64,000 bases of DNA. Origin: Micrococcaceae bacterium Sec5.1. Its GTDB lineage: Bacteria; Actinomycetota; Actinomycetes; Actinomycetales; Micrococcaceae. Position 1 is the first letter of the stretch, and every line of letters begins with the position of its first letter. Positions 23,840-31,849 of the stretch are shown piece after piece. The notes under the pieces are model-generated. The model searched no databases, was not told the DNA's origin, and saw nothing but the letters and a program-made list of their open reading frames with translations. The translations under genes and the position numbers were made by a program. The stretch lies in assembly GCA_039636795.1 (NCBI GenBank), contig CP143430.1, positions 868,001-932,000 on the forward strand, read 5' to 3'.

Positions 23840-24769
23840 CTACGACGTCGGAGGTCCGCCCGCCGTCGTCTGCTCCGCCGTCGTAACCCGCAGCCAGGCA
23901 TTGACGATGTCCTGCCGGGTCGCGAACCAGACATCTTTCTGCTGTGCATAGGTTATGAATCGCTCAAGCGCCACTGCATACGCCGGCCGTCCGATGAGCC
24001 GCGGGTGGAGGCCCACGCTCATCACGGAGGGGCCGCCGCGGGGGTCTTCGAGCAGCATGTCCAAGGCAGCGATCAGATGATTGCCGAACGCCGTCGCGGT
24101 GGGAAATTGCTTGAACAGCCCGGAATCGTTGGTGTCGCCTGCGTATGGCAGCACGGGAAGACGCGGGTTTCCATGACCGCTGCCCCAGTGCGGCAGGTCG
24201 TCGTTGAAGCTGTTCGATTCGTAGGTGAACCCGGTGGTGGCGAGCACCTGGCGCGTCCCCGGCTTGAGTCCATCACGCGAGTACCAGCTCGTGGGAGCCA
24301 GGCCTGTGCTGGCCTCTATCGCATTCTTGGAGGCGACGATCAGGCGCTGCTCCGCTTCGTCGTCGAGGTCTGTGTGAGTGTCCCACTGGTGCCCGTGATC
24401 TGCGATCTCATGTCCGTCGCGGACCAATGCGGCAGCGATTGGAGGGTTGAGTTGCAACGCTACTGCACAGCAGAATGCGGTGGCGCGGACGCTATGCTTC
24501 CGCAGGATCCTTAGTAAGCGCCAGATCCCAGCCCTGGAGCCGTATTCGAACGCCGATTCCAAGGTGATGTTCCGTTCCGCTGATGCCTGGGCGGGAATCC
24601 AATGTGCCGCAAGATCATTGGCCTTGTCGCCGCGGGCGATGCTGCGCTCAGCACCCTCTTCAACATTGATCACCAAGGAAACCGCCACCTTGGCATTGCC
24701 CGGCCAGCGGAATTGTGGCGGAGTTTCGCCATATCCGATGAAATCCCGCTGCGTGGGCATCTGTGCCAT
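23840..24769 (-). CDS. Polysaccharide deacetylase-fold protein, PuuE allantoinase-like (copy 2)
   Basis: A 309-aa PuuE-like protein, paralogous to the one at 20249. It has RDFIGYGETPPQFRWPGNA, LVINVEEGAERS, GHEIADHGHQW, VLPYAGDTNDSG and VMSVGLHPRLIGRPA. It is leftward, convergent with the racemase-like gene (44-nt gap) and divergent from the amidohydrolase. GGAGAAG precedes the ATG. Differences from copy 1 in the third motif (IADHGHQWDTH versus ICAHGYKWRGT) suggest another substrate. It probably shares the regulatory region at 24827 with the amidohydrolase gene. Confidence 0.87.
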   Translation of the reverse strand: MAQMPTQRDFIGYGETPPQFRWPGNAKVAVSLVINVEEGAERSIARGDKANDLAAHWIPAQASAERNITLESAFEYGSRAGIWRLLRILRKHSVRATAFCCAVALQLNPPIAAALVRDGHEIADHGHQWDTHTDLDDEAEQRLIVASKNAIEASTGLAPTSWYSRDGLKPGTRQVLATTGFTYESNSFNDDLPHWGSGHGNPRLPVLPYAGDTNDSGLFKQFPTATAFGNHLIAALDMLLEDPRGGPSVMSVGLHPRLIGRPAYAVALERFITYAQQKDVWFATRQDIVNAWLRVTTAEQTTAGGPPTS

Positions 24770-24826
24770 TGGCTTCTCCGTTCGGGGGTTCCGGCGCCGC
24801 AGCCTTACGGCTATAGTGAAGCAAAC

Positions 24827-24840
24827 TTCGATATGATGAA
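24827..24840 (+). promoter_or_regulatory. Divergent regulatory region with island motif copy E
   Basis: TTCGATATGATGAA lies between the divergent PuuE-like (leftward) and amidohydrolase (rightward) genes. It embeds TATGAT (24832-24837), a near-consensus -10 for the rightward gene, whose ATG is at 24861. For the leftward gene it would overlap the -35 region. No convincing -35 was found on either strand. Confidence 0.55.
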
Positions 24841-24860
24841 ACTAGTCGAGAGGGGCGGAA

Positions 24861-26234
24861 ATGTCTACGCTCATTCGCGGGGGCACGGTCATTACGGCCT
24901 CCGGCGAGACAGTCATCGACGGCGGAGCAGTAGTCATCCGTGATGGCCGGATTGCAGATGTGCTCCGCCGCTGGGATGCAGGACAAGCATTTGACGGCGA
25001 TGTCATCGACGCGTCCGGCTGCGTCGTCATGCCAGGTCTCATCAATATCCACACCCACGGAGTGACGCCCGGCCCGCTGTTCCCGAGTGCGGCAGCGGCA
25101 CTGCCCGCCGAGCGATGGATGGCGAATCTCGACAGGCACCTTCTAGCCGGAACCACCACTGTCCTTAGCCTGTGTGGTTTCGCTTCGATGGACGATGTCC
25201 GCGAAGCCGACAAGCGGCATGCCGTGCACGTTCGCGGAGCGACGACGCATTTGCCACATTGCTTGCGGGCCGCTGAATTGGCGGACGGGAAGGGTCTTAC
25301 CACGGAGGCGGGGGAACTCACCGTTGAGGGGATGCTCGACGACGGTGCTATCGCCATCGGGGAGCTGGGCGGTGGCCAAACTTTGGGTGGGGGTGGGCAA
25401 GACCTCGTCTACATCCCGGCAGCCATCCAAAAATCCTCCGGCATTCGAGTCAGTATCGATCAAGCCCGTCGCATAAAAGAAGCAGTCCTGGGCAGGTTTA
25501 TCGATATCCGTGCCTTCGATCCGGCCGAGCTGGCCGGGGCGGCCAGGGACGCAGGACTGGCGGATGCCTTCACAGCTACCCAATTGGCCAAGCTCGTCAG
25601 GGACACGGTGATGCCATCATTTGTCCCCGCCATAGAAGGGATCCGGGAGGGCGTCCGCGCAGCATCAAAGTTTGGCGTTCCGGCCATCGTCCACAGCGCA
25701 TCAGCCACTGCCAGCGTCTTAAGGGAATTGATGGTCGAACTTGAGGGAACTGGAGCCACGCTCATCGCTGCCCACGCGAACCACCCTTCCCACACGCCGG
25801 CCGAGGCCCACGAACTGGCTGTCCTGGGCAACAAAATGGGTTGGCCTGCCGAGGCTTCGGTGTTTGACCTTCTGCACCGCAGGCGAACGATTAAGACGCG
25901 TGAGCACTGGGACTTGCTGCTTCAGGAGCCCGGACTGATCTCAGTCATCGGGACCGATTATGGACACGACGGCGATCATGACGAGCTAATTTCTGCCGTC
26001 CAGGACATCGCGGCGCGTGGACATCGTTCCTTGGCTGGTGCCGTTGCCATGGCCACCTCGGCTGTGGCTGACCTCGTCCCGGGTATCGCGCCCGGAAGTG
26101 GGCGTCTTGAGGCCGGGAGAGCCGGAGATGTAGTTGTCGCCAATGCCGAGGATTTCCGCGATGTACGCGTTGTCCTGGTGGACGGCGTCAGCGTGGTCCG
26201 CAATGGGCAGCTCACCCCGGAGGCCCACCGATGA
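24861..26234 (+). CDS. Amidohydrolase family protein (enamidase/imidazolonepropionase-like fold)
   Basis: A 457-aa metal-dependent amidohydrolase. It has the N-terminal beta-sandwich (TLIRGGTVITASGETVIDGG), the metal motif VMPGLINIHTHG (H64, H66), a middle AIAIGELGGG segment reminiscent of the Glu-containing strand of enamidase, AIVHSASATA and LIAAHANHPSHTP for further His ligands, and the catalytic Asp in VIGTDYGHDGDH. It would hydrolyse a cyclic amide or enamide. The ATG has GAGGGGCGGA upstream. Its stop overlaps the next gene (ATGA). It is the first gene of a three-gene unit with a small protein and an amidase. Confidence 0.85.
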   Translation: MSTLIRGGTVITASGETVIDGGAVVIRDGRIADVLRRWDAGQAFDGDVIDASGCVVMPGLINIHTHGVTPGPLFPSAAAALPAERWMANLDRHLLAGTTTVLSLCGFASMDDVREADKRHAVHVRGATTHLPHCLRAAELADGKGLTTEAGELTVEGMLDDGAIAIGELGGGQTLGGGGQDLVYIPAAIQKSSGIRVSIDQARRIKEAVLGRFIDIRAFDPAELAGAARDAGLADAFTATQLAKLVRDTVMPSFVPAIEGIREGVRAASKFGVPAIVHSASATASVLRELMVELEGTGATLIAAHANHPSHTPAEAHELAVLGNKMGWPAEASVFDLLHRRRTIKTREHWDLLLQEPGLISVIGTDYGHDGDHDELISAVQDIAARGHRSLAGAVAMATSAVADLVPGIAPGSGRLEAGRAGDVVVANAEDFRDVRVVLVDGVSVVRNGQLTPEAHR

Positions 26235-26446
26235 GTGGGCCTTTCAAGAGGGCGCTCCCGCTAAGCAGTCACCATCTGGCCATCCTCCGTGATCTGGTTG
26301 GATCTTCAATTGCCCAGCAGGACCTTCCAGCGCTGGAGAGCGCGTACCGCGACTTCCGGACCGGGATGGATTCCTTGAAGGCTGCCTTTGAACAGCAAAT
26401 TCTTCTGGAAAAGGAGACTGGCGCAAAACGGGAGGCGAATCCTTGA
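26231..26446 (+). CDS. Small helical protein encoded directly ahead of an amidase
   Basis: A 71-aa soluble protein, predicted helical (HLAILRDLVGSSIAQQDLPA, then SAYRDFRTGMDSLKAAFEQQ). Its start overlaps the amidohydrolase stop and its stop overlaps the amidase TTG start, so the three are translationally coupled. The size and position recall AtzG, the small stabilising subunit encoded next to the amidase AtzE in cyanuric acid breakdown, but I see no clear sequence match. I infer an amidase partner or subunit; the function is otherwise unknown. Confidence 0.7.
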   Translation: MSGPFKRALPLSSHHLAILRDLVGSSIAQQDLPALESAYRDFRTGMDSLKAAFEQQILLEKETGAKREANP

Positions 26447-27849
26447 CCGAAGCATGGGAGCTCGGCATCGCGGAAGCAGCAGTACTCATCCGTGGCCGCC
26501 ATTTATCGGCAGTTGAACTGCTCGACTCTGTTCTGGACCGTGCCCGGGCCACGGAGGAGTATGCCCAAGCCTGGGCGCATATAGACGAACGCGGCGCGCG
26601 TGAAGCGGCCCGCATCGCCGATCACCTGGCCGTCGGAGGCCAGTTCGCAGGCAGCCTTCACGGGATTCCCCTTGGAGTGAAGGACGTCATCGACGTCCGG
26701 GGAATGCCGACGGAGGCCGGCTCCGAAAGCCTCCGCGGGAATATCGCCCTGGACGACGCCGGAGTGGTACGGCGACTCCGTGGCAACGGAGCCGTGATCC
26801 TCGGAAAGCTTCAAACACACGAGTTCGCTTTCGGACAAGGAACTCCACCGTCACGAAACCCTTGGGATCCTGACCGATATGCAGGCGGCTCATCCGTTGG
26901 GTCGGGCGTAGCCGTGGCTGTGGGATCCATTCCCGGAGCGCTGGGAACCGACACCGGTGGCTCCGTCCGAAACCCGGCTGCCGTCAATGGTCTGGTAGGG
27001 CTGAAGCCAAGCAACGGCGTCGTGTCTTCCTCCGGCATCCTTCACGTAAGCCACACCATGGACCAAGTGGGACCTATTGCCCGGAGCGTCGAAGACTGCG
27101 TCGCGCTGCTGGACGGCATGGTGGAACCACACGGGACCGCCCTGCTGGGGGGACTCGTGTCAGCGCAAATCCGGGACGCTACTGCCCCGGTCAGGCTTGG
27201 GGTTGATCGCAGAATGTGGTCGGAATGGGGAGTTACGGCGGAAGTCAGGGAGGCTGTGGAAGGAGCTTTGGGCATACTCAGGGACCTTAAATTCGAGGTC
27301 GTGGAACTTCCGCTTCCCGAGCTTGACCTGGCGCTGCATGCCAGCGTGGCAATCTCTCTTTCCGAAGCTGCCCAGCATCACCGCGCCAGGCTGGGAAGCG
27401 CGGCGGAACGATACTTGCCCGCCACGCGCATCATGATCGAAACAGGTGCACTGGCTTCGGAGGAGGACATTCATCTCGCGTGGCAGGTTAGGGAGCACCT
27501 CCGGTCGTTTTTGCCGCGGGCCATGGCACGGGCCGGGGTGCAGGCAGTGGTGTCACCTACCCTTCCGGCGATCGCCCCCTTGGCCCAGGCGATGTCCTCT
27601 GAACTCACAGGCTCTCCAGACGAGGGTTCCCTATCCGCAGCCCTTCGCATGCTGTCAGCTGCAAACCTGACCGGCATACCGGGGGTTAGTATTCCCTGCG
27701 GCTTCGTCAACGGGCAGCCCGTTGGCCTGCACATTATGGGACCGGAACACGCCGATGCCACAGTGCTCGCGATCGCCCAGGCCTATGAGCGCGCCACCCA
27801 ATGGAAGGGGTTTGTGCCGGTCCACACGCTGCCACAAACCGTTGCGTAG
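26443..27849 (+). CDS. Amidase signature family amidase
   Basis: A 468-aa amidase of the amidase signature family (AtzE, GatA, allophanate hydrolase relatives). The Ser-cisSer-Lys triad is visible: K80 in GIPLGVKDVID, Ser in AGGSSVGSG (150-151), and nucleophile S174 in GTDTGGSVRNPA. The C-terminal part has LTGIPGVSIPCGFVNGQPVG, typical of the family. The TTG start overlaps the small upstream gene and has GGAGG at 7-nt spacing. It probably hydrolyses a linear amide produced by the ring-opening enzymes of the island. It is the last gene of the island. Confidence 0.92.
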   Translation: MTEAWELGIAEAAVLIRGRHLSAVELLDSVLDRARATEEYAQAWAHIDERGAREAARIADHLAVGGQFAGSLHGIPLGVKDVIDVRGMPTEAGSESLRGNIALDDAGVVRRLRGNGAVILGKLQTHEFAFGQGTPPSRNPWDPDRYAGGSSVGSGVAVAVGSIPGALGTDTGGSVRNPAAVNGLVGLKPSNGVVSSSGILHVSHTMDQVGPIARSVEDCVALLDGMVEPHGTALLGGLVSAQIRDATAPVRLGVDRRMWSEWGVTAEVREAVEGALGILRDLKFEVVELPLPELDLALHASVAISLSEAAQHHRARLGSAAERYLPATRIMIETGALASEEDIHLAWQVREHLRSFLPRAMARAGVQAVVSPTLPAIAPLAQAMSSELTGSPDEGSLSAALRMLSAANLTGIPGVSIPCGFVNGQPVGLHIMGPEHADATVLAIAQAYERATQWKGFVPVHTLPQTVA

Positions 27850-27991
27850 GCATCTGACAGTCGGAGTGTGCTTGGCTGATGACACGCAAATTCCCTGAGG
27901 ACCCGGAAACGGGCTGAGGACGCTTGGATTTCGGGGGCGTCAGCCCGTTGGTGTGGCGCGCACTAATACGGGTGTCGCCAGCGAAAATAAC

Positions 27992-28029
27992 GAGAACCCC
28001 CGGAAATCCTTTGATTTCCAGGGGTTCTC
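27992..28029 (-). terminator. Terminator hairpin behind tRNA-Thr
   Basis: GAGAACCCC...GGAAATC pairs with GATTTCC...GGGGTTCTC around a short loop, with a single bulge. On the minus strand it is followed by GTTATTTTCG, a short T-rich stretch. It begins 6 nt after the tRNA-Thr 3' end and would also stop rightward read-through from the amidase operon. Confidence 0.8.
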
Positions 28030-28034
28030 AACCG

Positions 28035-28107
28035 AGCTTCCTATCAGAATCGAACTGATGACCTTTTCATTACGAGTGAAACGCTCTACCGACTGAGCTA
28101 AGGAAGC
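28035..28107 (-). tRNA. tRNA-Thr (anticodon CGT)
   Basis: A 73-nt class I tRNA on the minus strand. The acceptor is GCTTCCT/AGGAAGC with discriminator T. The D arm has AGCTCAGTCGGTAGAGC. The anticodon arm is TTTCA-CTCGTAA-TGAAA with CGT at the centre. The T arm is ATCAGTTCGATTCTGAT. CCA is not encoded. It reads ACG codons, which are frequent in high-GC genomes. Confidence 0.96.
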
Positions 28108-28324
28108 ACCGCGTTCATCACCGGTTTCCCGGGCGATCACGCAAGACATAACTGTAATAGAGGCACCGCGCCCGGGTCAAAACGAGGGCGGTGGCGGCCG
28201 TTGCGGGGATGTTCACCTGCACGTCGGGCCGGGTTCAGGCGGCCTTCTCTCCGCCGCCGGAGGCTGGGAAATCAACGATGGCCGGTTACATCCAGCCACG
28301 GAAACCAGCCGAAGGAGCCGCTCT

Positions 28325-29056
28325 ATGACCGCGGATGCAATGACCAGGGACACCAACAACACTCCCACCCGGCTGCGGCTGGCTGTGGTGGACATGGTGG
28401 GGACAACCATTACTGACGAGGGGCGCACGGAGCGGGCCCTGTCCCGTGCCTTGGCCGAGCACGGCGTAGAACCCGGCAGCAGCCGCTTCGAGAGCATGCT
28501 CGGCTACGCGCGCGACACCATGGGCTTTTCGAAAATGGCCGTCTTCGGGGACCTTTTTGGCGACCCCACAGTGGCCGAGAGCGCAAACAAGGTCTTCGAG
28601 AAGGCTTACGACGAGTTGATTGAAGATGGTGGTATCCGCGCGATTCCAGGCGCGGAGGACGCCATTATCTGGATGCGGGAGTCCGGCATGCAGGTTTGCC
28701 TCGCCACAGGCTTTGGCCGCCACACGCAGAACATGGTCCTCGAATCACTGGGGTGGATGGGCTTGGCTGACCTCAGCTTGTGCCCGGCAGATGCCGGACG
28801 GGGCCGGCCCTACCCGGACATGATCCTGACGGCGTTGCTCGCCTTGGACTTGGACGATGTCCGTGAGGTCGCCGTGATCGGAGACACCAGCTCAGACATG
28901 CTCTCAGGAGTCCGCTCGGGCGCATCGCTGATCGCCGGCGTCCTTACGGGCTCCCATTCGGAGGCGACGCTCCGCGCAGCGGGGGCCACCGTCGTCGTGG
29001 ATTCCATCAAGCAGCTCCCGCTCCTGCTGGAGAAACGCGAAGCCAGGCACCTCTAA
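28325..29056 (+). CDS. Phosphonatase-like HAD superfamily hydrolase
   Basis: A 243-aa HAD subfamily IA protein with a helical cap. Motif I is VVDMVGTT, with the nucleophile Asp but Val in place of the second Asp, as phosphonoacetaldehyde hydrolases have Ala there. Motif II Thr lies in LATGFGR. Motif III is RGRPYPDMI and motif IV VIGDTSSDM. This matches the group called phosphonatase-like hydrolases. The true substrate is unclear, and no phosphonate uptake or C-P lyase genes are nearby. The ATG has GAAGGAG 9 nt upstream; an ATG five codons later is possible. Confidence 0.88.
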   Translation: MTADAMTRDTNNTPTRLRLAVVDMVGTTITDEGRTERALSRALAEHGVEPGSSRFESMLGYARDTMGFSKMAVFGDLFGDPTVAESANKVFEKAYDELIEDGGIRAIPGAEDAIIWMRESGMQVCLATGFGRHTQNMVLESLGWMGLADLSLCPADAGRGRPYPDMILTALLALDLDDVREVAVIGDTSSDMLSGVRSGASLIAGVLTGSHSEATLRAAGATVVVDSIKQLPLLLEKREARHL

Positions 29057-29081
29057 CGGCACGGCTTAGGTCAACGCGGAC

Positions 29082-30689
29082 CTAGCACTGGAGCCCGTCC
29101 TGCGGCAGTTTGCCGTCAACAAAGTAATCGTCGACGGCGGTGCTGACGCACGAGTTCGAGCGACCGTAGGCTGTGTGGCCCTCGCCTTCCCATGTGACCA
29201 GCGCGGCGTTTTCAAGCTGTTTGCGTAGGGACTGTGCCCACTCGAGGGGAGTGGCCGGGTCTCCAGTGGTGCCGATAACGACGATAGGGGCGGAGCCCTT
29301 GTAGTCCACCGGGGCAGGTGTGCGGGTGTTTTTGTACGGCCAGTCCTTGCAGGTGACCCCGCCGTAGGCGAAGAATGCGCCGAAAGTTGGAGATTCCTGC
29401 TTGAGCCGGGCTTCCTCGGCCCTCATCCCGGCGGTATCGGTGACCATCGGGTAGTCGAGGCAGTTGATGGCCTGGAACGCGAATGCGGAGTTTGAACTGT
29501 AAGTACCATTGGCCTCGCGGTCCGCGCCGAGATCGGCAATGCGCATCATCTGGGAGACGTCACCGGAGAAGGCACTGTCCAGAGCCTGGGTTAACGCGGG
29601 CCAGCTTTGGTTGTCGTAGAGCGGGAGGAAGAGCCCGTTGACGAACTCGGTCCCGGTCACGAGCCTCCCGTCCTTGGCTGTTTGGGGGTTCTGGTCCACT
29701 GCGTTGATGAGATCCCTGATTTCCTGGACCCCGTTGTCAACGGACCCACTGAGGGGGCAGTCCTTTTGACCAAGGCAGTCGTCAACGTACGTGCGGAGGG
29801 CCTTTTCAAAGGCTTTTGCCTGCCCCGCAGTCAGTTCCTCATTGCTGATGGACGGATCAACGGCACCGTCCAATACCAGGTGCCCGACGTTCTCTGGGAA
29901 CAGCGACGCGTACGTGGAGCCGAGGAAAGTGCCGTAGGAATAGCCAAGGTAATTGAGCTTGGCATCGTTGACAACGGCACGCAGGACGTCCAGGTCCTTG
30001 GCAGCACTGACGGTATCAATGTGCTCCAGGACGGGTCCGGTCTTCTCTACGCACTTCTCAGCCAGGGACTTGTTGAAGGCCAAAGCGGCGGCCAGGCCCT
30101 CGTCAGTGTCCTCCCGGAATACTTTCGCGCGGGCGGCATCGCGTTCTGCGTCTGACAGGCACGTGACCGGAGCAGACCGCTTTACGCCGCGGGGGTCGAA
30201 GCCCACCATGTCGAAGTTGCCGCGGAGTTTTTCGGTGAAGTGGGTGTTTCCCGCGTCCTTGACGAAATCGACACCCGAGCCGCCCGGACCTCCGGGATTG
30301 ACCAGGATGGAGCCCTTCTTGGTGCCAGTGCTGGGCAATTTAATGGCGGACAGCGTGATCTCGGCGGAGTCCGGATTGCCGTAATCCAAGGGAACCTTGA
30401 CCTCAGCACACTGGAAGCCGTCCTCACACGAGCTCCATTTCACGGACTGTGAGTAGTACTTTTCGAGGCCTTTAGGCGCGGACGCTGCAATGGACGGGTC
30501 GACGGTGCTGGTGCTCGGCTTCGCAGTTGGTGTTGGAAGGAACGGCAAGGAGCAGGCACTGAGCACCAGCACGGAAGCAAGGGCCAAACAGAGGGCCGCG
30601 AAACCCCGCCGGCCACCCCCGGCCGCAGCAGGCTGGACAGACCGGTCCCTTGAGGGGGTACCGGCGGGCCGGCGAGGTGCGGACTTCAT
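29082..30689 (-). CDS. Secreted alpha/beta hydrolase, tripeptidyl aminopeptidase (TAP)-like lipoprotein
   Basis: A 535-aa exported alpha/beta hydrolase. A basic N terminus is followed by a hydrophobic stretch and the lipobox VLSAC (Cys about residue 46). The oxyanion segment is LVNPGGPGGSG, the nucleophile lies in LGYSYG, and the C-terminal TAP-like domain holds the Asp in TTGDPATP and the His in GEGHTAYG. Relatives (Streptomyces SlpD/SlpE and tripeptidyl aminopeptidases) cleave short peptides outside the cell. Two late Cys pairs probably form disulphides. It is followed on the minus strand by no close partner; holB lies upstream with an 8-nt gap. Confidence 0.92.
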   Translation of the reverse strand: MKSAPRRPAGTPSRDRSVQPAAAGGGRRGFAALCLALASVLVLSACSLPFLPTPTAKPSTSTVDPSIAASAPKGLEKYYSQSVKWSSCEDGFQCAEVKVPLDYGNPDSAEITLSAIKLPSTGTKKGSILVNPGGPGGSGVDFVKDAGNTHFTEKLRGNFDMVGFDPRGVKRSAPVTCLSDAERDAARAKVFREDTDEGLAAALAFNKSLAEKCVEKTGPVLEHIDTVSAAKDLDVLRAVVNDAKLNYLGYSYGTFLGSTYASLFPENVGHLVLDGAVDPSISNEELTAGQAKAFEKALRTYVDDCLGQKDCPLSGSVDNGVQEIRDLINAVDQNPQTAKDGRLVTGTEFVNGLFLPLYDNQSWPALTQALDSAFSGDVSQMMRIADLGADREANGTYSSNSAFAFQAINCLDYPMVTDTAGMRAEEARLKQESPTFGAFFAYGGVTCKDWPYKNTRTPAPVDYKGSAPIVVIGTTGDPATPLEWAQSLRKQLENAALVTWEGEGHTAYGRSNSCVSTAVDDYFVDGKLPQDGLQC

Positions 30690-30697
30690 GGATTCTC

Positions 30698-31849
30698 CTA
30701 TTGCTGGATGAGGCTCGTCGCCATGGACTCGACCGCCAACAGCGGTGCAACGTTGGTGGTGGTAATGCGGACACGGGCCTTGTTGATCGCGTCCATCCGG
30801 GCGAGGGTCGCTTCCGGGGTGGAGCGGGCGGCGTATTCTTCAAGATCGCTCTTGAGCTCAACGTTGACCAGCTCTACGGCGTTCCCCAATTGGATGATCA
30901 GGACGTCCCGGTAGAAGGACAACAGATCTGTCAGCGTGCGGTCCAGCGAGTCCGTGATGGAGCGCTTGGCACGGCGCTTTTGGTCGTCCTCAAGCTGCCT
31001 CACCTGGCTTCGCATGGACGGTGGCAGTGTGCCCGACTCCGGTGCACCAAGGCTTGCCAGGAGCGCGATTTTTTCGGCGGCGTCGCGCTCATCATTGGAG
31101 CTGTTGGCTTCATCGGTGGCGATTTTGACGAGCTTCTCCGCCATCATCACCGCTGCCGTAACCCCACGGAGCCCAAGCGGGATGCGAACCGTTTCGAGAC
31201 GGCGTTCGCGGGCGTCCGCATCCCGGGCCAGGCGGCGGGCAATCCCGATGTGGCCTTGGGCGGCACGCGCTGCCCGGTCCGCGAGTTCGGGATCAATGCC
31301 GTCGCGCCTCACGAGCAGTGCGGCGACGTCGGAGGCTGGCGGAAGGCGCAGACTAACGGGACGGCAGCGCGAACGGATGGTGACCAATACGTCTGCGGGC
31401 GATGGGGCGCACAGCATCCAAATGGTACGCGGAGTTGGTTCTTCGATGGCCTTCAACAGGACGTTGGTGGTTCGTTCCGCCATGCGGTCCGCGTCCTCAA
31501 CGATGATGATCCGCCAACGGCCAGTGGCGGGGCGGTCACCAGCCTTTGAAACAAGTTCGCGGGCCTCGTCAATGGTGATGGTGACCTTTTCGGTCCGCAC
31601 GAACGTGACATCAGAATGGGTCTCGCCGAGGATCGTGTGGCATGCGGCGCACTCGCCGCAGCCCCGCAAAGTGACGTCGTCCTGCTCGCAGTTCAGCGCG
31701 GCAGCGAAAGCCTTGGCAGCATTGGAACGGCCCGAGCCCGGAGGGCCGGTAAAGAGCCAGGCGTGAGTGAGGCCGGATTCGCCCTGGGCTGCCTGCTTCA
31801 GCTGGGCAACCACCGGCGCCTGGCCTTGGAGGTCGTCCCAAACGCTCAC
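30698..31849 (-). CDS. holB: DNA polymerase III subunit delta'
   Basis: A 383-aa clamp-loader ATPase-fold subunit. It has GPPGSGRSNAAKAFA as a near-canonical P-loop, the zinc-type cluster CGECAACH, VEDADRMAERTTNVLLKAIEEP for the Walker B/sensor 1 region, and SRCRPVSLRLP. In the clamp loader, delta' helps open and load the sliding clamp. The GTG start overlaps the tmk stop (GTGA), so the two are coupled, an arrangement common in actinobacteria. The C-terminal collar region (about 270-383) is helical. Confidence 0.93.
   Translation of the reverse strand: MSVWDDLQGQAPVVAQLKQAAQGESGLTHAWLFTGPPGSGRSNAAKAFAAALNCEQDDVTLRGCGECAACHTILGETHSDVTFVRTEKVTITIDEARELVSKAGDRPATGRWRIIIVEDADRMAERTTNVLLKAIEEPTPRTIWMLCAPSPADVLVTIRSRCRPVSLRLPPASDVAALLVRRDGIDPELADRAARAAQGHIGIARRLARDADARERRLETVRIPLGLRGVTAAVMMAEKLVKIATDEANSSNDERDAAEKIALLASLGAPESGTLPPSMRSQVRQLEDDQKRRAKRSITDSLDRTLTDLLSFYRDVLIIQLGNAVELVNVELKSDLEEYAARSTPEATLARMDAINKARVRITTTNVAPLLAVESMATSLIQQ

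Noticed and set aside
6967..27849. Integrative element or prophage carrying the island
   Set aside because: No integrase, transposase, attachment-site repeat or plasmid gene was seen at the borders. tRNA-Thr at 28035 is nearby, but I found no repeat of its 3' end on the other side.
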